DNA of 64,000 nt, taken from the NCBI RefSeq assembly GCF_004217335.1, contig NZ_SHMP01000005.1:428783-492782 (forward strand), given 5' to 3'. The translations under genes and the position numbers were made by a program. Source of the stretch: Natrinema hispanicum (GTDB lineage Archaea; Halobacteriota; Halobacteria; Halobacteriales; Natrialbaceae). This document shows, one piece after another, positions 8,799-19,761 of the stretch (its first letter is position 1; the number at the start of each line of letters is the position of its first letter). The notes beneath the pieces were generated by a model that did no database searches, had not been told where the DNA came from, and was given only the letters and a program-made list of their open reading frames with translations.

Positions 8799-9782
8799 TC
8801 AGTCGAAGAGTCCGGTCGAGAGATACCGCTCGCCGCTATCCCAGAAGACGGTGACGACCAGCGGGCAGTCGTCGGCTTGCTGTCCGCCGTCGGTTTCGGA
8901 GGTGGCCGCTTCGTCGACATCGTCGAAGGCCGACGGCACTGTCGGGCACTCGAGGCTGGGATCGGCCATTTCGCTGGCGATCCGCTGGGAGACGAGACTC
9001 GTCGCGCCGCTGGACTGGCCCACGAGGACGCCTTCCTCGCGGGCGAGGCGGCGACACTCGTCTTCGGCGTTCTCGAGTCGCACCGTCTCGACGCGGTCGA
9101 TCAGATCGCGATCGAGGTTGTCGCTGACGAAGCCGGGCCCCATCCCCTGGAAATCGTCGTCGCCGGACTCGCCGGTCGAGAGGACGGCGTTGCGTTCGGG
9201 TTCGACGGCGATGATCTCCATGTCGGGGAACTCCTCGCGAAGCCGTCGGCCGGTGCCCGAGAGCGTGCCGCCGGTGCCGACGCCGGCGACAAAGGCGTCG
9301 ACCTCGCGGTCGCCGACCTGTTCGACGATTTCCTCGCCGGTCGTCTTGTAGTGGGCCTCGGGGTTCGCCGGGTTCTCGAACTGCCCCAGTTGGATCGCGC
9401 CCTCTGCCTCGAGTTCGTCGGCGCGCTCGCGGGCGTCGGACATGTCGCCATCGACTAACTCGAGGTTGGCCCCGTAGGCGGCCATGATCTGGCGGCGCTC
9501 CTTGGACTTGTTGGCAGGCATGACGATCGTCAGGTCGTAATCACGGGCGGCTGCGACGAGCGAGAGTCCGATACCGGTGTTGCCGCTCGTCGGTTCGACG
9601 AGCCAATCGCCGGGTTCGATCAGACCGTCGCGTTCGGCGGCCCGAATCATCTCGCGGGCCGGCCGGTCCTTGGCCGAGCCGCCGGGGTTGAACGATTCGA
9701 TCTTCGCGGCGACTGTCACGCCATCCGGTGAATCGACCTGAACGAGCGGCGAACCGATGGTGTCCAGGATACTCCCTTTCAT
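8799..9782 (-). CDS. cysK: Cysteine synthase / PLP-dependent beta-replacement enzyme
   Basis: The 327-aa protein from ATG 9782 (MKGSILDTIGSPLVQV) is a fold-type II PLP enzyme that makes cysteine from O-acetylserine or O-phosphoserine and sulfide. The PLP lysine is K38 in NPGGSAKDRPA, the substrate loop is TSGNTG (66-71) and the phosphate-binding loop is AGVGTGGTLSG. The substrate-specific serine for PLP N1 lies in GQSSGA. A Asp/Ser-rich insertion near the C-terminus (AFDDVDEAATSETDGGQQADD) is a haloarchaeal feature. It is divergent from the HemAT gene, and the two share the 185-bp promoter region. Confidence 0.9.
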   Translation of the reverse strand: MKGSILDTIGSPLVQVDSPDGVTVAAKIESFNPGGSAKDRPAREMIRAAERDGLIEPGDWLVEPTSGNTGIGLSLVAAARDYDLTIVMPANKSKERRQIMAAYGANLELVDGDMSDARERADELEAEGAIQLGQFENPANPEAHYKTTGEEIVEQVGDREVDAFVAGVGTGGTLSGTGRRLREEFPDMEIIAVEPERNAVLSTGESGDDDFQGMGPGFVSDNLDRDLIDRVETVRLENAEDECRRLAREEGVLVGQSSGATSLVSQRIASEMADPSLECPTVPSAFDDVDEAATSETDGGQQADDCPLVVTVFWDSGERYLSTGLFD

Positions 9783-9900
9783 TGGTGAGCCGTAAGCAGT
9801 GGAGACGTAAACCCATGCTGGACGCAGGCAGGACGTGCCGGTGGTCATACTGCCGGGCAAAACGGTTCATCCCTCGATCGCGTCTCTCCGCTTGCTGCTG

Positions 9901-9945
9901 TTGTGTCCACTTGTGTGCCACTTGTGTAGCCAGCATCTATTTATG
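9901..9945 (+). promoter_or_regulatory. HemAT promoter with three phased TTGTGT repeats
   Basis: TTGTGT occurs at 9901, 9911 and 9922, spaced 10-11 bp, i.e. about one helical turn. It lies just upstream of an AT-rich TATA-like CTATTTATG at 9937-9945. The HemAT ATG at 9968 is about 25 nt further on. The repeats could be an operator or an extended BRE; this is inference from spacing. Confidence 0.45.
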
Positions 9946-9967
9946 CATGATTTTCTGTTGTATTTTT

Positions 9968-11599
9968 ATGGGGGAAACGCCTCAGTTTGGCTCCGTTGGA
10001 TACAGTAGCAACGTCGATGCGGGAGATCTTGTCGACCGAATCGGACTCACCGAGGACGAAATCGAATGGCGAAAGCAGTACATCGATTTTACCGACGACG
10101 ACATTGAGCGACTCCGCCGATACGAGGAGACGTTCAACCTCCGTGGCGACGACGTCGCGGAGATGTTCTACGAGAAAATCGAGGACAACCCCCAAGTCCG
10201 TGAGATCCTCGATCGGTCGCCGCGAAGTGTCGAGCAACTCAAGTGGTCCCAGAAAATGTATCTGGTGACTCTCGCGACGGGGGACTACGATCAGGGCTAC
10301 TTCGAGAACCGCGCCCGGATCGGAAAGCTACACGACATGCTCGAGATGCCGATGAAACACTATATCGGCCAGTACGGCGTCTATTATAACCTCCTACTCC
10401 CGATTATCTCGGAACGGATTCAGTCGGACATCTCGGAGGCGATCAGGGCGGCGATCGATCGGCAGGCACAGCGACAGGACGACGACGATGAGAGCACAGG
10501 CCGACTGTCATCGCTGCTGGGTCGTGGCGGCACCGATACTGATGACGACGAGGCGTTCGAAACGACGATCGAAGAACTCGAGGACGAACTCTCAGATCGC
10601 ATCGACGAGCGCATCGACGAACTCCACTCGATTTTGAAGATCATCAATCTCGACATGCAGGTCGCGATCGACACCTACATCGACTCCTACTCGAGCGTCG
10701 AGGATCTTCTCGAGCATCAACAGCACGTCACGAACAGAGTGTCACACTCGATGCAGGACATTTCGACGGCTGGCGAAGCGATCGGACAGAACGTCGATGA
10801 CATCAATCGCTCCGTCGAACGACAATCCGAACAGACGCAACTGGCGTCGTCGGACATGCAAGAGATCAGCGTCGCAATCGAGCAACTCGCAACGACCACG
10901 GAGTCGATTCTCGAGGGCGAGGGACTCCTCGATCGCGTCGAAACCGGCGAAGACCACTGCGAACAGCTGCTCGAGTCGATGGAGGACGCCACCGACGCCG
11001 AAGCACACGCCGCCCGTGAGCTCGAGACGCTCGAGGAGACGCTCGACGAACTCGACGACATTCACGACGTGATCGGCGAGGCTGCAGAGAAGACGAAGAC
11101 GCTCGCGGTCAACGCGAACGTCGAGGCCAGTCGCTCGCGACCTGACGATAGTTTCACCGTCGTCGCCGACGAGTTCCAACAGCTCTCCGAGACGATACAG
11201 CGCCAGACGAAAGCGGCCGACGAGCGCGTCGCGGCCCTCCGTGAGCAGACTGATGAAACGCGTCAGGCGGTCGATGAAAATCACCAACGGCTCGAGCGCA
11301 ATCTCGAGCGAAGTTCGGCCGTCTACGAGGCAATCGACGACGTTCAGGAGAGCGTAACCACCTTTACAGACGACGTCCGCGAACTCTCGTCGCTCGTCGA
11401 CGATCAGGCGTCGAACACACAGGAGATGGTCGCACGGCTCGATGCAATCGACGACGAAATCCAGTCGATCAGCAACGATCTCGAGCGGGTCACCGCCGCA
11501 ATCGAAGAGCAGTTCTCGAAAGTCGAGACAGTCGAATCCGTCGTGACCGAGTTATCCGAGCGGGGCGACCAACGCCGAGAACGGTACGGCATTCGTTAG
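9968..11599 (+). CDS. hemAT: Globin-coupled aerotaxis transducer HemAT
   Basis: The 543-aa soluble transducer lacks membrane segments. The N-terminal 180 residues are a protoglobin sensor; the segment RARIGKLHDMLEMPMKHYIGQY puts the proximal heme-ligand candidate at His122. An acidic linker follows (QRQDDDDESTG...TDTDDDEAF), then a methyl-accepting signalling domain with long coiled coils. The hairpin region reads EAAEKTKTLAVNANVEASRS with VVADEFQQLSE, the normal CheA/CheW contact tip. It senses oxygen through heme and signals to CheA. The frame is open from 9728, but ATG 9968 fits the promoter and the family length (about 490-550 aa). Confidence 0.93.
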   Translation: MGETPQFGSVGYSSNVDAGDLVDRIGLTEDEIEWRKQYIDFTDDDIERLRRYEETFNLRGDDVAEMFYEKIEDNPQVREILDRSPRSVEQLKWSQKMYLVTLATGDYDQGYFENRARIGKLHDMLEMPMKHYIGQYGVYYNLLLPIISERIQSDISEAIRAAIDRQAQRQDDDDESTGRLSSLLGRGGTDTDDDEAFETTIEELEDELSDRIDERIDELHSILKIINLDMQVAIDTYIDSYSSVEDLLEHQQHVTNRVSHSMQDISTAGEAIGQNVDDINRSVERQSEQTQLASSDMQEISVAIEQLATTTESILEGEGLLDRVETGEDHCEQLLESMEDATDAEAHAARELETLEETLDELDDIHDVIGEAAEKTKTLAVNANVEASRSRPDDSFTVVADEFQQLSETIQRQTKAADERVAALREQTDETRQAVDENHQRLERNLERSSAVYEAIDDVQESVTTFTDDVRELSSLVDDQASNTQEMVARLDAIDDEIQSISNDLERVTAAIEEQFSKVETVESVVTELSERGDQRRERYGIR

Positions 11600-11681
11600 T
11601 CAGCACTCGCTGGAACGGGTACTGTGAGCGTTCCGTCCCGCGAGCGAGGCAGTTAAGCGACTCCCACCGCAAGCACCGCCC

Positions 11682-12068
11682 ATGAGTCTCGAGACCATGC
11701 GGCCAAACCCCACGTGGGATGCGGCCAGCTACGAGGACGCGGTCGACACGCTCGCAGCACACAGCGACGAACTAGTGTACAAGGTCTGGGGCGGCGACTG
11801 GTGTAAGGACTGTCGCGCCCTGCTGCCCGATTTCGGGGCCGCACTCGAGGCCGCCGCGGTTCCCGACGACCGAATCGAGACGTTCACCCTCGATCAGGAC
11901 AAACAGGGCCCCGGCGTCGATGAGTACGACATCGAGTACATCCCAACGGTCGTCGTCGAAACCGACGACGGCGAGGAAGTGGCCCGCTTCGTCGAGGACG
12001 AAGCGGTCCCGCCCGCGGTCTGGCTTGCCGACGAACTCGAGGCCGCCCTCGAGAGCGACGCGGCCTGA
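11682..12068 (+). CDS. Thioredoxin-fold protein
   Basis: The 128-aa cytosolic protein has the redox motif GGDWCKDC (Cys41/Cys44) in place of WCGPC, and the cis-proline loop YDIEYIPTVVV. The preceding strand is VYKVWG and the final helix is acidic. The WCKDC form is seen in nucleoredoxin-like and haloarchaeal thioredoxin-like proteins. It probably reduces or isomerises disulfides; partners are unknown. It is convergent with the DUF255 protein, which also has a thioredoxin-fold N-terminus. Confidence 0.85.
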   Translation: MSLETMRPNPTWDAASYEDAVDTLAAHSDELVYKVWGGDWCKDCRALLPDFGAALEAAAVPDDRIETFTLDQDKQGPGVDEYDIEYIPTVVVETDDGEEVARFVEDEAVPPAVWLADELEAALESDAA

Positions 12069-12103
12069 GCCCCCACGTCTGCAGCCGGCTCTGATTGGGG
12101 TTC

Positions 12104-14302
12104 CTAAAACGGCGCGTCGGTGCCCTGACTCTGAGTGGTCCCCCCTTCGGGAGCGCCCTCGCCGTCGAGCCACGCGAGGGCCTCGTCGGCGTCGTGGGTC
12201 GGCGGCGAACACGTTCGATTCCGACAGACGTACAGCGTCGGCTCGCCGTCGCGAGCCTTGCGACCGGCCCAGATCGGCGGTGCGTCCGCCAGATCCAATC
12301 GGTCGAGCCACACCTCGAGCCCGTCCTCGGTCGGGGGCCGCAGTGCGAACAGCCGATCAGGGAAGTATCGCGACGTGAACCGGTCGCGCCACCTGTTCGG
12401 CAGGTCGTCCGCCGCGACCGTTACCTCGAGTGCACCCGACTCGAGCCGGTCAGCGGCGAGACACAGCGTCGCGTGTTCGAGTGCGTTCGCCTCGAGCGTG
12501 TTCGCGTGGGTCTCGAGGACGGTCGCGGCGACCTCCTCGAAGTCCTCCGTCGCGAACTCGTCGAGTGCAAGGAGGGTCTCGACCGCCACGCCGGCCGCAG
12601 AGGGCGTCGACTGGTCGCTCAGTTCCTGGGGCCGGGTGACCAGTGACTCGCCGCTTGCAGGGGTAAAGTAGAGCGTGCCGTGATCCGCGTCCCAGAACTC
12701 GGCTTCGATGACCCGTGCGAGCTCGAGCGCAAAGGCAAGGTGGTCGACCTCGCCGGTGGCCTGATAGCAGTCCAGTGCCCCGCGTGCGAGGAAGGCGTAG
12801 TCCTCGAGATAGCCGTCGACGGCCACGTCTCCATCTTTATATCGCCGCGACAGCCGTTGCTCGTCGTCGTCCCAGAGCCGATCGCGGACGAACGCGAGGG
12901 CGTCGACGGCAGTCTCAGCATAGTCATCCTCACCCAGTACGAGCGCCGCCTCGGCGTAGGTCGAGATCATCAGCCCGTTCCAGCCCGCGAGTATCTTCTC
13001 GTCGCGGTTGGGGCGTGGTCGCTCCTCGCGGGCCTCGAACAGCTGTTGGCGGATCGAGTCGAGTCGCTTCAGGACTTCGCTTTCCTCGAGGTCGAAGCCG
13101 ACGGCCAGTTCCGACACTGGCGTCACGCGGTTGGGCTGGCTCCGTCCCTCGAAGTTGCCTGATTCGGTGATATCGTAGCGTTTGCAAAAGAGGGCAGCGT
13201 CGGGTTCGTGCTCGATGACGTCGTGGACCTCGTCGGGTGTCCAGACGTAGAACGCGCCCTCTTCTCGCTCGCCGGTTTCGGGCGATTCGCTCTGGGCGTC
13301 GAGGGTGCTGAAGAAGCCGCCGTCGTCGTGGGTCAACTCCCGCTCGACGAACTCGAGGGTGTCGCCGACGACCTCGGCGTAGCGATTCTCGCCAGTGAGC
13401 TGGTAACCAGCCAGAAACGCACGCGGGATCTCGGCGTTGTCATACAACATCTTCTCGAAGTGGGGCACCGTCCAGTCCCGGTCGACACAGTAGCGATGGA
13501 AGCCGCCGCCGACGTGGTCGTAGAGCCCGCCGGCAGCCATCGCGTCGAGCGTCTCCTCGAGCACCTCGCGGTATGCTGTCTCGTCATCGTCAGTTCGATC
13601 GTGTGCCCGCGCGAGGACGCGCAAGCGCGATGGCTGGGGGAACTTCGGACCGCTCGAGCCGAAGCCGCCGCATCGCCGGTCGGCGCTGCGGACGATCGCG
13701 TCGGCAGCCGTCTCGAGGACTGCACTCGAGGGTGGCCCTGCGGATGCGTCGGTGTCGGCATCTTCGGTTGGGGTCTCCTCGAGCCGATCTTTCGCGGCGT
13801 CGGTCCACTGTTCGGCGCGGCTCTCCATCTCGGTGCGGTCCTCGGCGCTTGCCCAGGAGTCGCTGATCCGCTCACAGAGGTCGAGAAAGCCGGGTTGGCC
13901 CCGTTTCCCCTCCCGCGGGAAGTAGGTCCCAATGAAGAACGGCTTGCCCTCTGGGGTGAGCCATGCCGACAGCGGCCAGCCGCCCTGTCCGGAGACGAGC
14001 TGGCAGACGGTCATGTAGATGCTGTCGATGTCGGGGCGTTCCTCGCGGTCGACCTTGATCGGGACAAAGTTCTCGTTGAGTACGTCGGCGACCGCCTCGT
14101 CGGCGAAGCTCTCTTCTTCCATGACGTGGCACCAGTGACATGCCGAGTAGCCGATCGAGAGGAAGATCGGCACGTCGTGTTCGCGTGCCGTTTCGAGGGC
14201 CTGCTCGTCCCACGGCTGCCAGTTGACGGGGTTGTCGGCGTGCTGGCGCAGATACGGACTCTCCTCCTCGTCGAGCCGGTTGCGCTGGGTAGGAGTGGTC
14301 AT
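12104..14302 (-). CDS. DUF255/YyaL-type protein with N-terminal thioredoxin domain
   Basis: The 732-aa protein begins MTTPTQRNRLDEEESPYLRQ, the classical start of the spermatogenesis-associated protein 20/YyaL family. The thioredoxin-like domain carries CHWC (Cys55/Cys58) in SIGYSACHWCHVMEEESF. The rest is an (alpha/alpha)6-barrel glycosidase-like region with GLYDHVGGGFHRYCVDRDW, VPHFEKMLYDN and LAGWNGLMIS. Length matches the family (650-750 aa). Its biochemical function is not settled. The C-terminus ends Gly/Gln-rich (GAPEGGTTQSQGTDAPF). Confidence 0.9.
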   Translation of the reverse strand: MTTPTQRNRLDEEESPYLRQHADNPVNWQPWDEQALETAREHDVPIFLSIGYSACHWCHVMEEESFADEAVADVLNENFVPIKVDREERPDIDSIYMTVCQLVSGQGGWPLSAWLTPEGKPFFIGTYFPREGKRGQPGFLDLCERISDSWASAEDRTEMESRAEQWTDAAKDRLEETPTEDADTDASAGPPSSAVLETAADAIVRSADRRCGGFGSSGPKFPQPSRLRVLARAHDRTDDDETAYREVLEETLDAMAAGGLYDHVGGGFHRYCVDRDWTVPHFEKMLYDNAEIPRAFLAGYQLTGENRYAEVVGDTLEFVERELTHDDGGFFSTLDAQSESPETGEREEGAFYVWTPDEVHDVIEHEPDAALFCKRYDITESGNFEGRSQPNRVTPVSELAVGFDLEESEVLKRLDSIRQQLFEAREERPRPNRDEKILAGWNGLMISTYAEAALVLGEDDYAETAVDALAFVRDRLWDDDEQRLSRRYKDGDVAVDGYLEDYAFLARGALDCYQATGEVDHLAFALELARVIEAEFWDADHGTLYFTPASGESLVTRPQELSDQSTPSAAGVAVETLLALDEFATEDFEEVAATVLETHANTLEANALEHATLCLAADRLESGALEVTVAADDLPNRWRDRFTSRYFPDRLFALRPPTEDGLEVWLDRLDLADAPPIWAGRKARDGEPTLYVCRNRTCSPPTHDADEALAWLDGEGAPEGGTTQSQGTDAPF

Positions 14303-14408
14303 ACGAATACGTACGGCTGTCTGTCCTAAAAGCCCGACGTACAACCCACTCTCGAGACAGCGAAAGCGGCAAAAAATCGAGTTGCTATGAGACGTGGATT
14401 CGTGTCCG

Positions 14409-17144
<2,736 letters not shown>

Positions 17145-17198
17145 ACGTCGCCTTCGAACCGGGGGGTTTTCAATCTCCCGAGAATTGTCTGAAGAACC

Positions 17199-17208
17199 AT
17201 TATATACC
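17199..17208 (-). promoter_or_regulatory. TATA box of aconitase gene
   Basis: Read on the minus strand this is GGTATATAAT. The expected transcription start about 27 nt downstream leaves a short 5' leader of about 30 nt before ATG 17144. Confidence 0.6.
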
Positions 17209-17360
17209 CTCCGCCAATCAGAATGTGTTACAGTGTCGTGGTTGTGGGTCACCATCAATTGACAAATGTAGTTTCTGCTAACATAACTCACTGCCGATCG
17301 TCACGTGGCAACTGTCACATCGATCGGCAAGTTGTCTCTCGAGCAGTGGCGTGTTCGGCC

Positions 17361-17376
17361 ACGCGCTAAAAAACAG
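17361..17376 (-). terminator. T-rich terminator of the Tat protein gene
   Basis: Minus-strand CTGTTTTTTAGCGCG follows the stop at 17391 by about 20 nt. Poly-T runs of this kind are the usual archaeal termination signal. Confidence 0.4.
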
Positions 17377-17390
17377 GTCGGTGTGTCGCG

Positions 17391-17990
17391 TTAGTTTCCG
17401 CCGCCACCGGCACCGGTTTCGTTGCCGCCGCCACCGGCTCCACCGCCGTCACCGCCGTCGCCACCGTCTGTGCCCATGTCGCCGTTACCACCGTTGTCGC
17501 CGTTGTCGCCGTTGTCGCCGTTGTCGCCGTTGTCGCCGTTACCGCCGTTGGCGGTTTCACCGGGGGTCGCCTCGATCAGGTCCACTGCAGGTGCACGGAA
17601 TTCACCGTCTTCACCCATCGTCTCGCTGTCGCCGGAACTGAGGGAGACTTCCTCCGACAGCAGGAAGCCCCAGTCCGGGGCGTCAGTGCCCGTATCGTAA
17701 CTGATGATGTACGCATCCCAGTCGTCCGGATCGTCGAACACATCGTCCTCCGCTCCGGAGTTTTCAATCAGGTCTTCTTTCGTCTGGGTGTTCAGCTCCG
17801 AGATGACCTCGAAGTCAGTGCCAGGCTGGTAGTCATCGCCGTACACGAGCACAACGCCGTCGGCTTCCTGGGCGGAAACCGTCCCGGCCGTTGCGCTTGC
17901 GCCAAGGGCGAGTGCCGTCGTGGCGGCCGCTCCTTTCTTCATGAACGAACGCCGTGAGTCGTCGAATAGTCCGCTATCGTCATCTGTCAT
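17391..17990 (-). CDS. Tat-exported protein with Gly/Asn/Asp repeat tail (paralogue 1)
   Basis: The 199-aa protein begins MTDDDSGLFDDSRRSFMKKGAAATTALALG, a clear Tat signal (SRRSFMKK) with cleavage likely near TVSAQ. A GTG 9 nt upstream is an alternative start, but the AGGTGAG ribosome site fits ATG 17990. The mature core (VVLVYGDDYQPGTDFEVISELN...DDWDAYIISYDTG...WGFLLSEEV) is about 110 aa. It is followed by a low-complexity tail of repeated Gly-Asp-Asn, then Gly-rich. The paralogue at 18646-19080 lacks the tail. No catalytic motif; probably a secreted or surface-associated acidic protein. Confidence 0.8.
   Translation of the reverse strand: MTDDDSGLFDDSRRSFMKKGAAATTALALGASATAGTVSAQEADGVVLVYGDDYQPGTDFEVISELNTQTKEDLIENSGAEDDVFDDPDDWDAYIISYDTGTDAPDWGFLLSEEVSLSSGDSETMGEDGEFRAPAVDLIEATPGETANGGNGDNGDNGDNGDNGDNGGNGDMGTDGGDGGDGGGAGGGGNETGAGGGGN
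17491..17540. repeat. Nine-bp tandem repeat in the Tat-protein tail
   Basis: Five perfect copies of CCGTTGTCG (17491-17535) plus a partial sixth encode the Gly-Asp-Asn units of paralogue 1. Such in-frame repeats change length by slippage. Confidence 0.8.
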
Positions 17991-18000
17991 GTCTCTCACC

Positions 18001-18065
18001 TAAGTCCCCTGTTCGGGGTGGACAGTCCTTGACCCAATTTTCGCATAAGTCAGCCCCATTGTTTC
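18001..18065 (-). promoter_or_regulatory. Conserved leader and promoter of Tat paralogue 1
   Basis: Read on the minus strand: a TATA-like CTTATGCGAAAATT, then GGTCAAG, a small hairpin CCCC-GAACA-GGGG (18006-18018) and the AGGTGAGAGAC ribosome site. All elements recur upstream of paralogue 2, so they were duplicated with the gene or are under selection. Confidence 0.5.
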
Positions 18066-18645
18066 ACTGCCTAAGACGAATTGAAGTCACGAAATACGAG
18101 CTTCATGCGCCTATACGGCCGTATTTCGGCACTTCACGACATTTCGGGAGAAAGATGTCAGCAATGGTTGTTTATCCACCGAAACGGGCGTCGAAGCCCA
18201 CACTTCGGTCAGGTAATGGTTGTGACTAATGGAAGTCGAGCGTGATCCGACTCGACTACGATGGGTCCCACATGACGAGACGCAACGCCGGGATTTGCAT
18301 CGGTTGCTCTGGCTCTTTGCGACACTGGCGATGAGATGACTGCAACGTTTCATATAGTAAAACAACTGATTTCCGTGGACTGTCTGTGCGAAAATCAACA
18401 TGGAGAACTGGTCACGATCTATGAGTGTTCACCGATCGATAGGCGTTCTGCAGTGGCTCTCGAGTACCGACGAACTATCGACGCGCCCGATGTCGTTCGA
18501 CTGTGGGTCGATCGAGTCTCTATCAACGGAAGCGAACGTCGCGTCACTATCGTAGCCATTGACCGTCACTGCACACTCGATCGCACAGCTGTCGTGCGCG
18601 CATATATGACAATAAAAAGAAACGCTCGACTAGGTCAGCGGGGGA
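18066..18645. other. Gene-poor spacer between the Tat paralogues
   Basis: This 580-bp AT-richer stretch holds no convincing gene. One short frame at 18229-18339 (+) encodes 36 aa (MEVERDPTRLRWVPHDETQR...LLWLFATLAMR), which looks more protein-like than the longer frames, but it has no family evidence. It could be a remnant or a small protein. The 3' part (18600-18645) carries an A/T run that may end transcription of the minus-strand paralogue 2. Confidence 0.4.
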
Positions 18646-19080
18646 TCACAGAGTGGCCTCGACCAGATCCAGTGCAGAGTCACGGAACTGTCCGTTTTCC
18701 CCCATCGTCTCGCTGTCGCCGACATCGAGGTCAACCTCTTCCGTCAGCAGGATTCCCCACGCCGGGGCTTCTTCACCAATATCGTAGTCGATGATATATG
18801 CGTCCCAGTCGTCCGGTTCGTCAAACACGTCGTCTGCCGCCCCGGAATCGTCGATCAATTCATCTCTCGTTTGTGGGTTCAACTCCGAGATGACATCGAA
18901 GTCGACGCCAGGTCGGTAGTGATCTCCGAACACCACCACCGTGTCATTCTCGTCGTCCTGAGCGGCGGCAGTCCCCGACGTCGCGCCTGCACCAATGGCA
19001 AGCGCCGTCGTGGCGAGTGCCCCTTTTTTCACGAGCGAATATCTCGATTTATCTACTTGTTCAGTATCGTTATCGTTCAT
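18646..19080 (-). CDS. Paralogue 2 of the Tat-type protein, signal motif altered and tail missing
   Basis: The 144-aa protein (MNDNDTEQVDKSRYSLVKKG...) aligns along its length with the core of the gene at 17391: VVVFGDHYRPGVDFDVISELN, DDVFDEPDDWDAYIIDYDIG, WGILLTEEVDLDVGDSETMGE. The twin arginine is SRYS instead of SRRS, while the hydrophobic stretch and AAAQ cleavage region remain. It ends at LVEATL, exactly where the Gly/Asn/Asp tail of paralogue 1 begins. It may be poorly exported or in early decay; the conserved leader argues that it is still expressed. Confidence 0.75.
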   Translation of the reverse strand: MNDNDTEQVDKSRYSLVKKGALATTALAIGAGATSGTAAAQDDENDTVVVFGDHYRPGVDFDVISELNPQTRDELIDDSGAADDVFDEPDDWDAYIIDYDIGEEAPAWGILLTEEVDLDVGDSETMGENGQFRDSALDLVEATL

Positions 19081-19150
19081 GTCTCTCACCTGTGCTCCCC
19101 TATCGGGGTGGACGATTCTTGACCTAATTTTCCATAAGCTATCACCATTG
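19081..19150 (-). promoter_or_regulatory. Conserved leader and promoter of Tat paralogue 2
   Basis: It has the same order of elements as upstream of paralogue 1: CTTATGGAAAATT, GGTCAAG, hairpin CCCC-GATA-GGGG (19097-19108), AGGTGAGAGAC. The hairpin stem is kept while its loop differs, a hint of selection on structure. Confidence 0.5.
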
Positions 19151-19761
19151 TTTCATCATCTAAGGCCACCTATACTCGAAGAACTGAGCTATTAGGCATC
19201 TCTGTCATACGGTTCCAGCAGGAACTGCTCTGCCAAGCAAGAGCCTGCTGCGATACTAAATACCAATGTAACAACCATTGGAGTGGGGTTCGTACTGATC
19301 ACACACAGTACTAGCGGGACACCATTTCGGGCCAACTCGGTCACGATGGTCCTCCAGAGAGACGTGATTACGGCGCGTTGCCGACTCAGACGGGGACACG
19401 ACGGCAACGGTGGCACTTCGATTTATCTAGCGAAACAATGACTTTCTTCGGGCACTCGCCTGAAACGGTAATACGGACTTCGGCGTACGGGACGTCGTCG
19501 TTTACAGGCTCGAGTGACAATCATCGACCACTGCTCTCAGCCAGCAGTCCCATCAGCAGTGACTGCCGTTCGTGACCGCTGTCGAGGCGACTGCTGTCCG
19601 ACGGGCTTGAGCTGCATGAGACGGTGTAGGTTGGCGCTCAAAATGGGCGATTGTGTCGTCGTAAACGCACCACAGTGGTTCGATCTCGTTTCCACCGTGT
19701 CCGTTCCTCTCGGTGGAGCAGCCACCGACTGTTGTGACCGAATACAACTATCAGCGACCCG
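19151..19761. other. Gene-poor region downstream of folA
   Basis: This 611-bp region has no assured gene. A minus-strand frame at 19192-19344 (GTG start, 50 aa) contains a hydrophobic segment PMVVTLVFSIAAGSCLAEQF and could be a small membrane protein, but I have no family match. The remainder (19380-19760) shows no codon structure or repeat that I recognise. Confidence 0.4.

Noticed and set aside
13208..14329. 373-aa plus-strand open frame over the DUF255 gene
   Set aside because: Antisense shadow; the minus-strand protein carries the CHWC thioredoxin motif and family signatures.
17480..17545. CRISPR-like tandem repeats
   Set aside because: The units are 9 bp, adjacent and in frame inside the Tat-protein gene, without spacers.
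18111..18401. 96-aa minus-strand frame between the Tat paralogues
   Set aside because: Basic, Ser/Cys-rich sequence without family resemblance; overlaps a more plausible short plus-strand frame, itself unproven.
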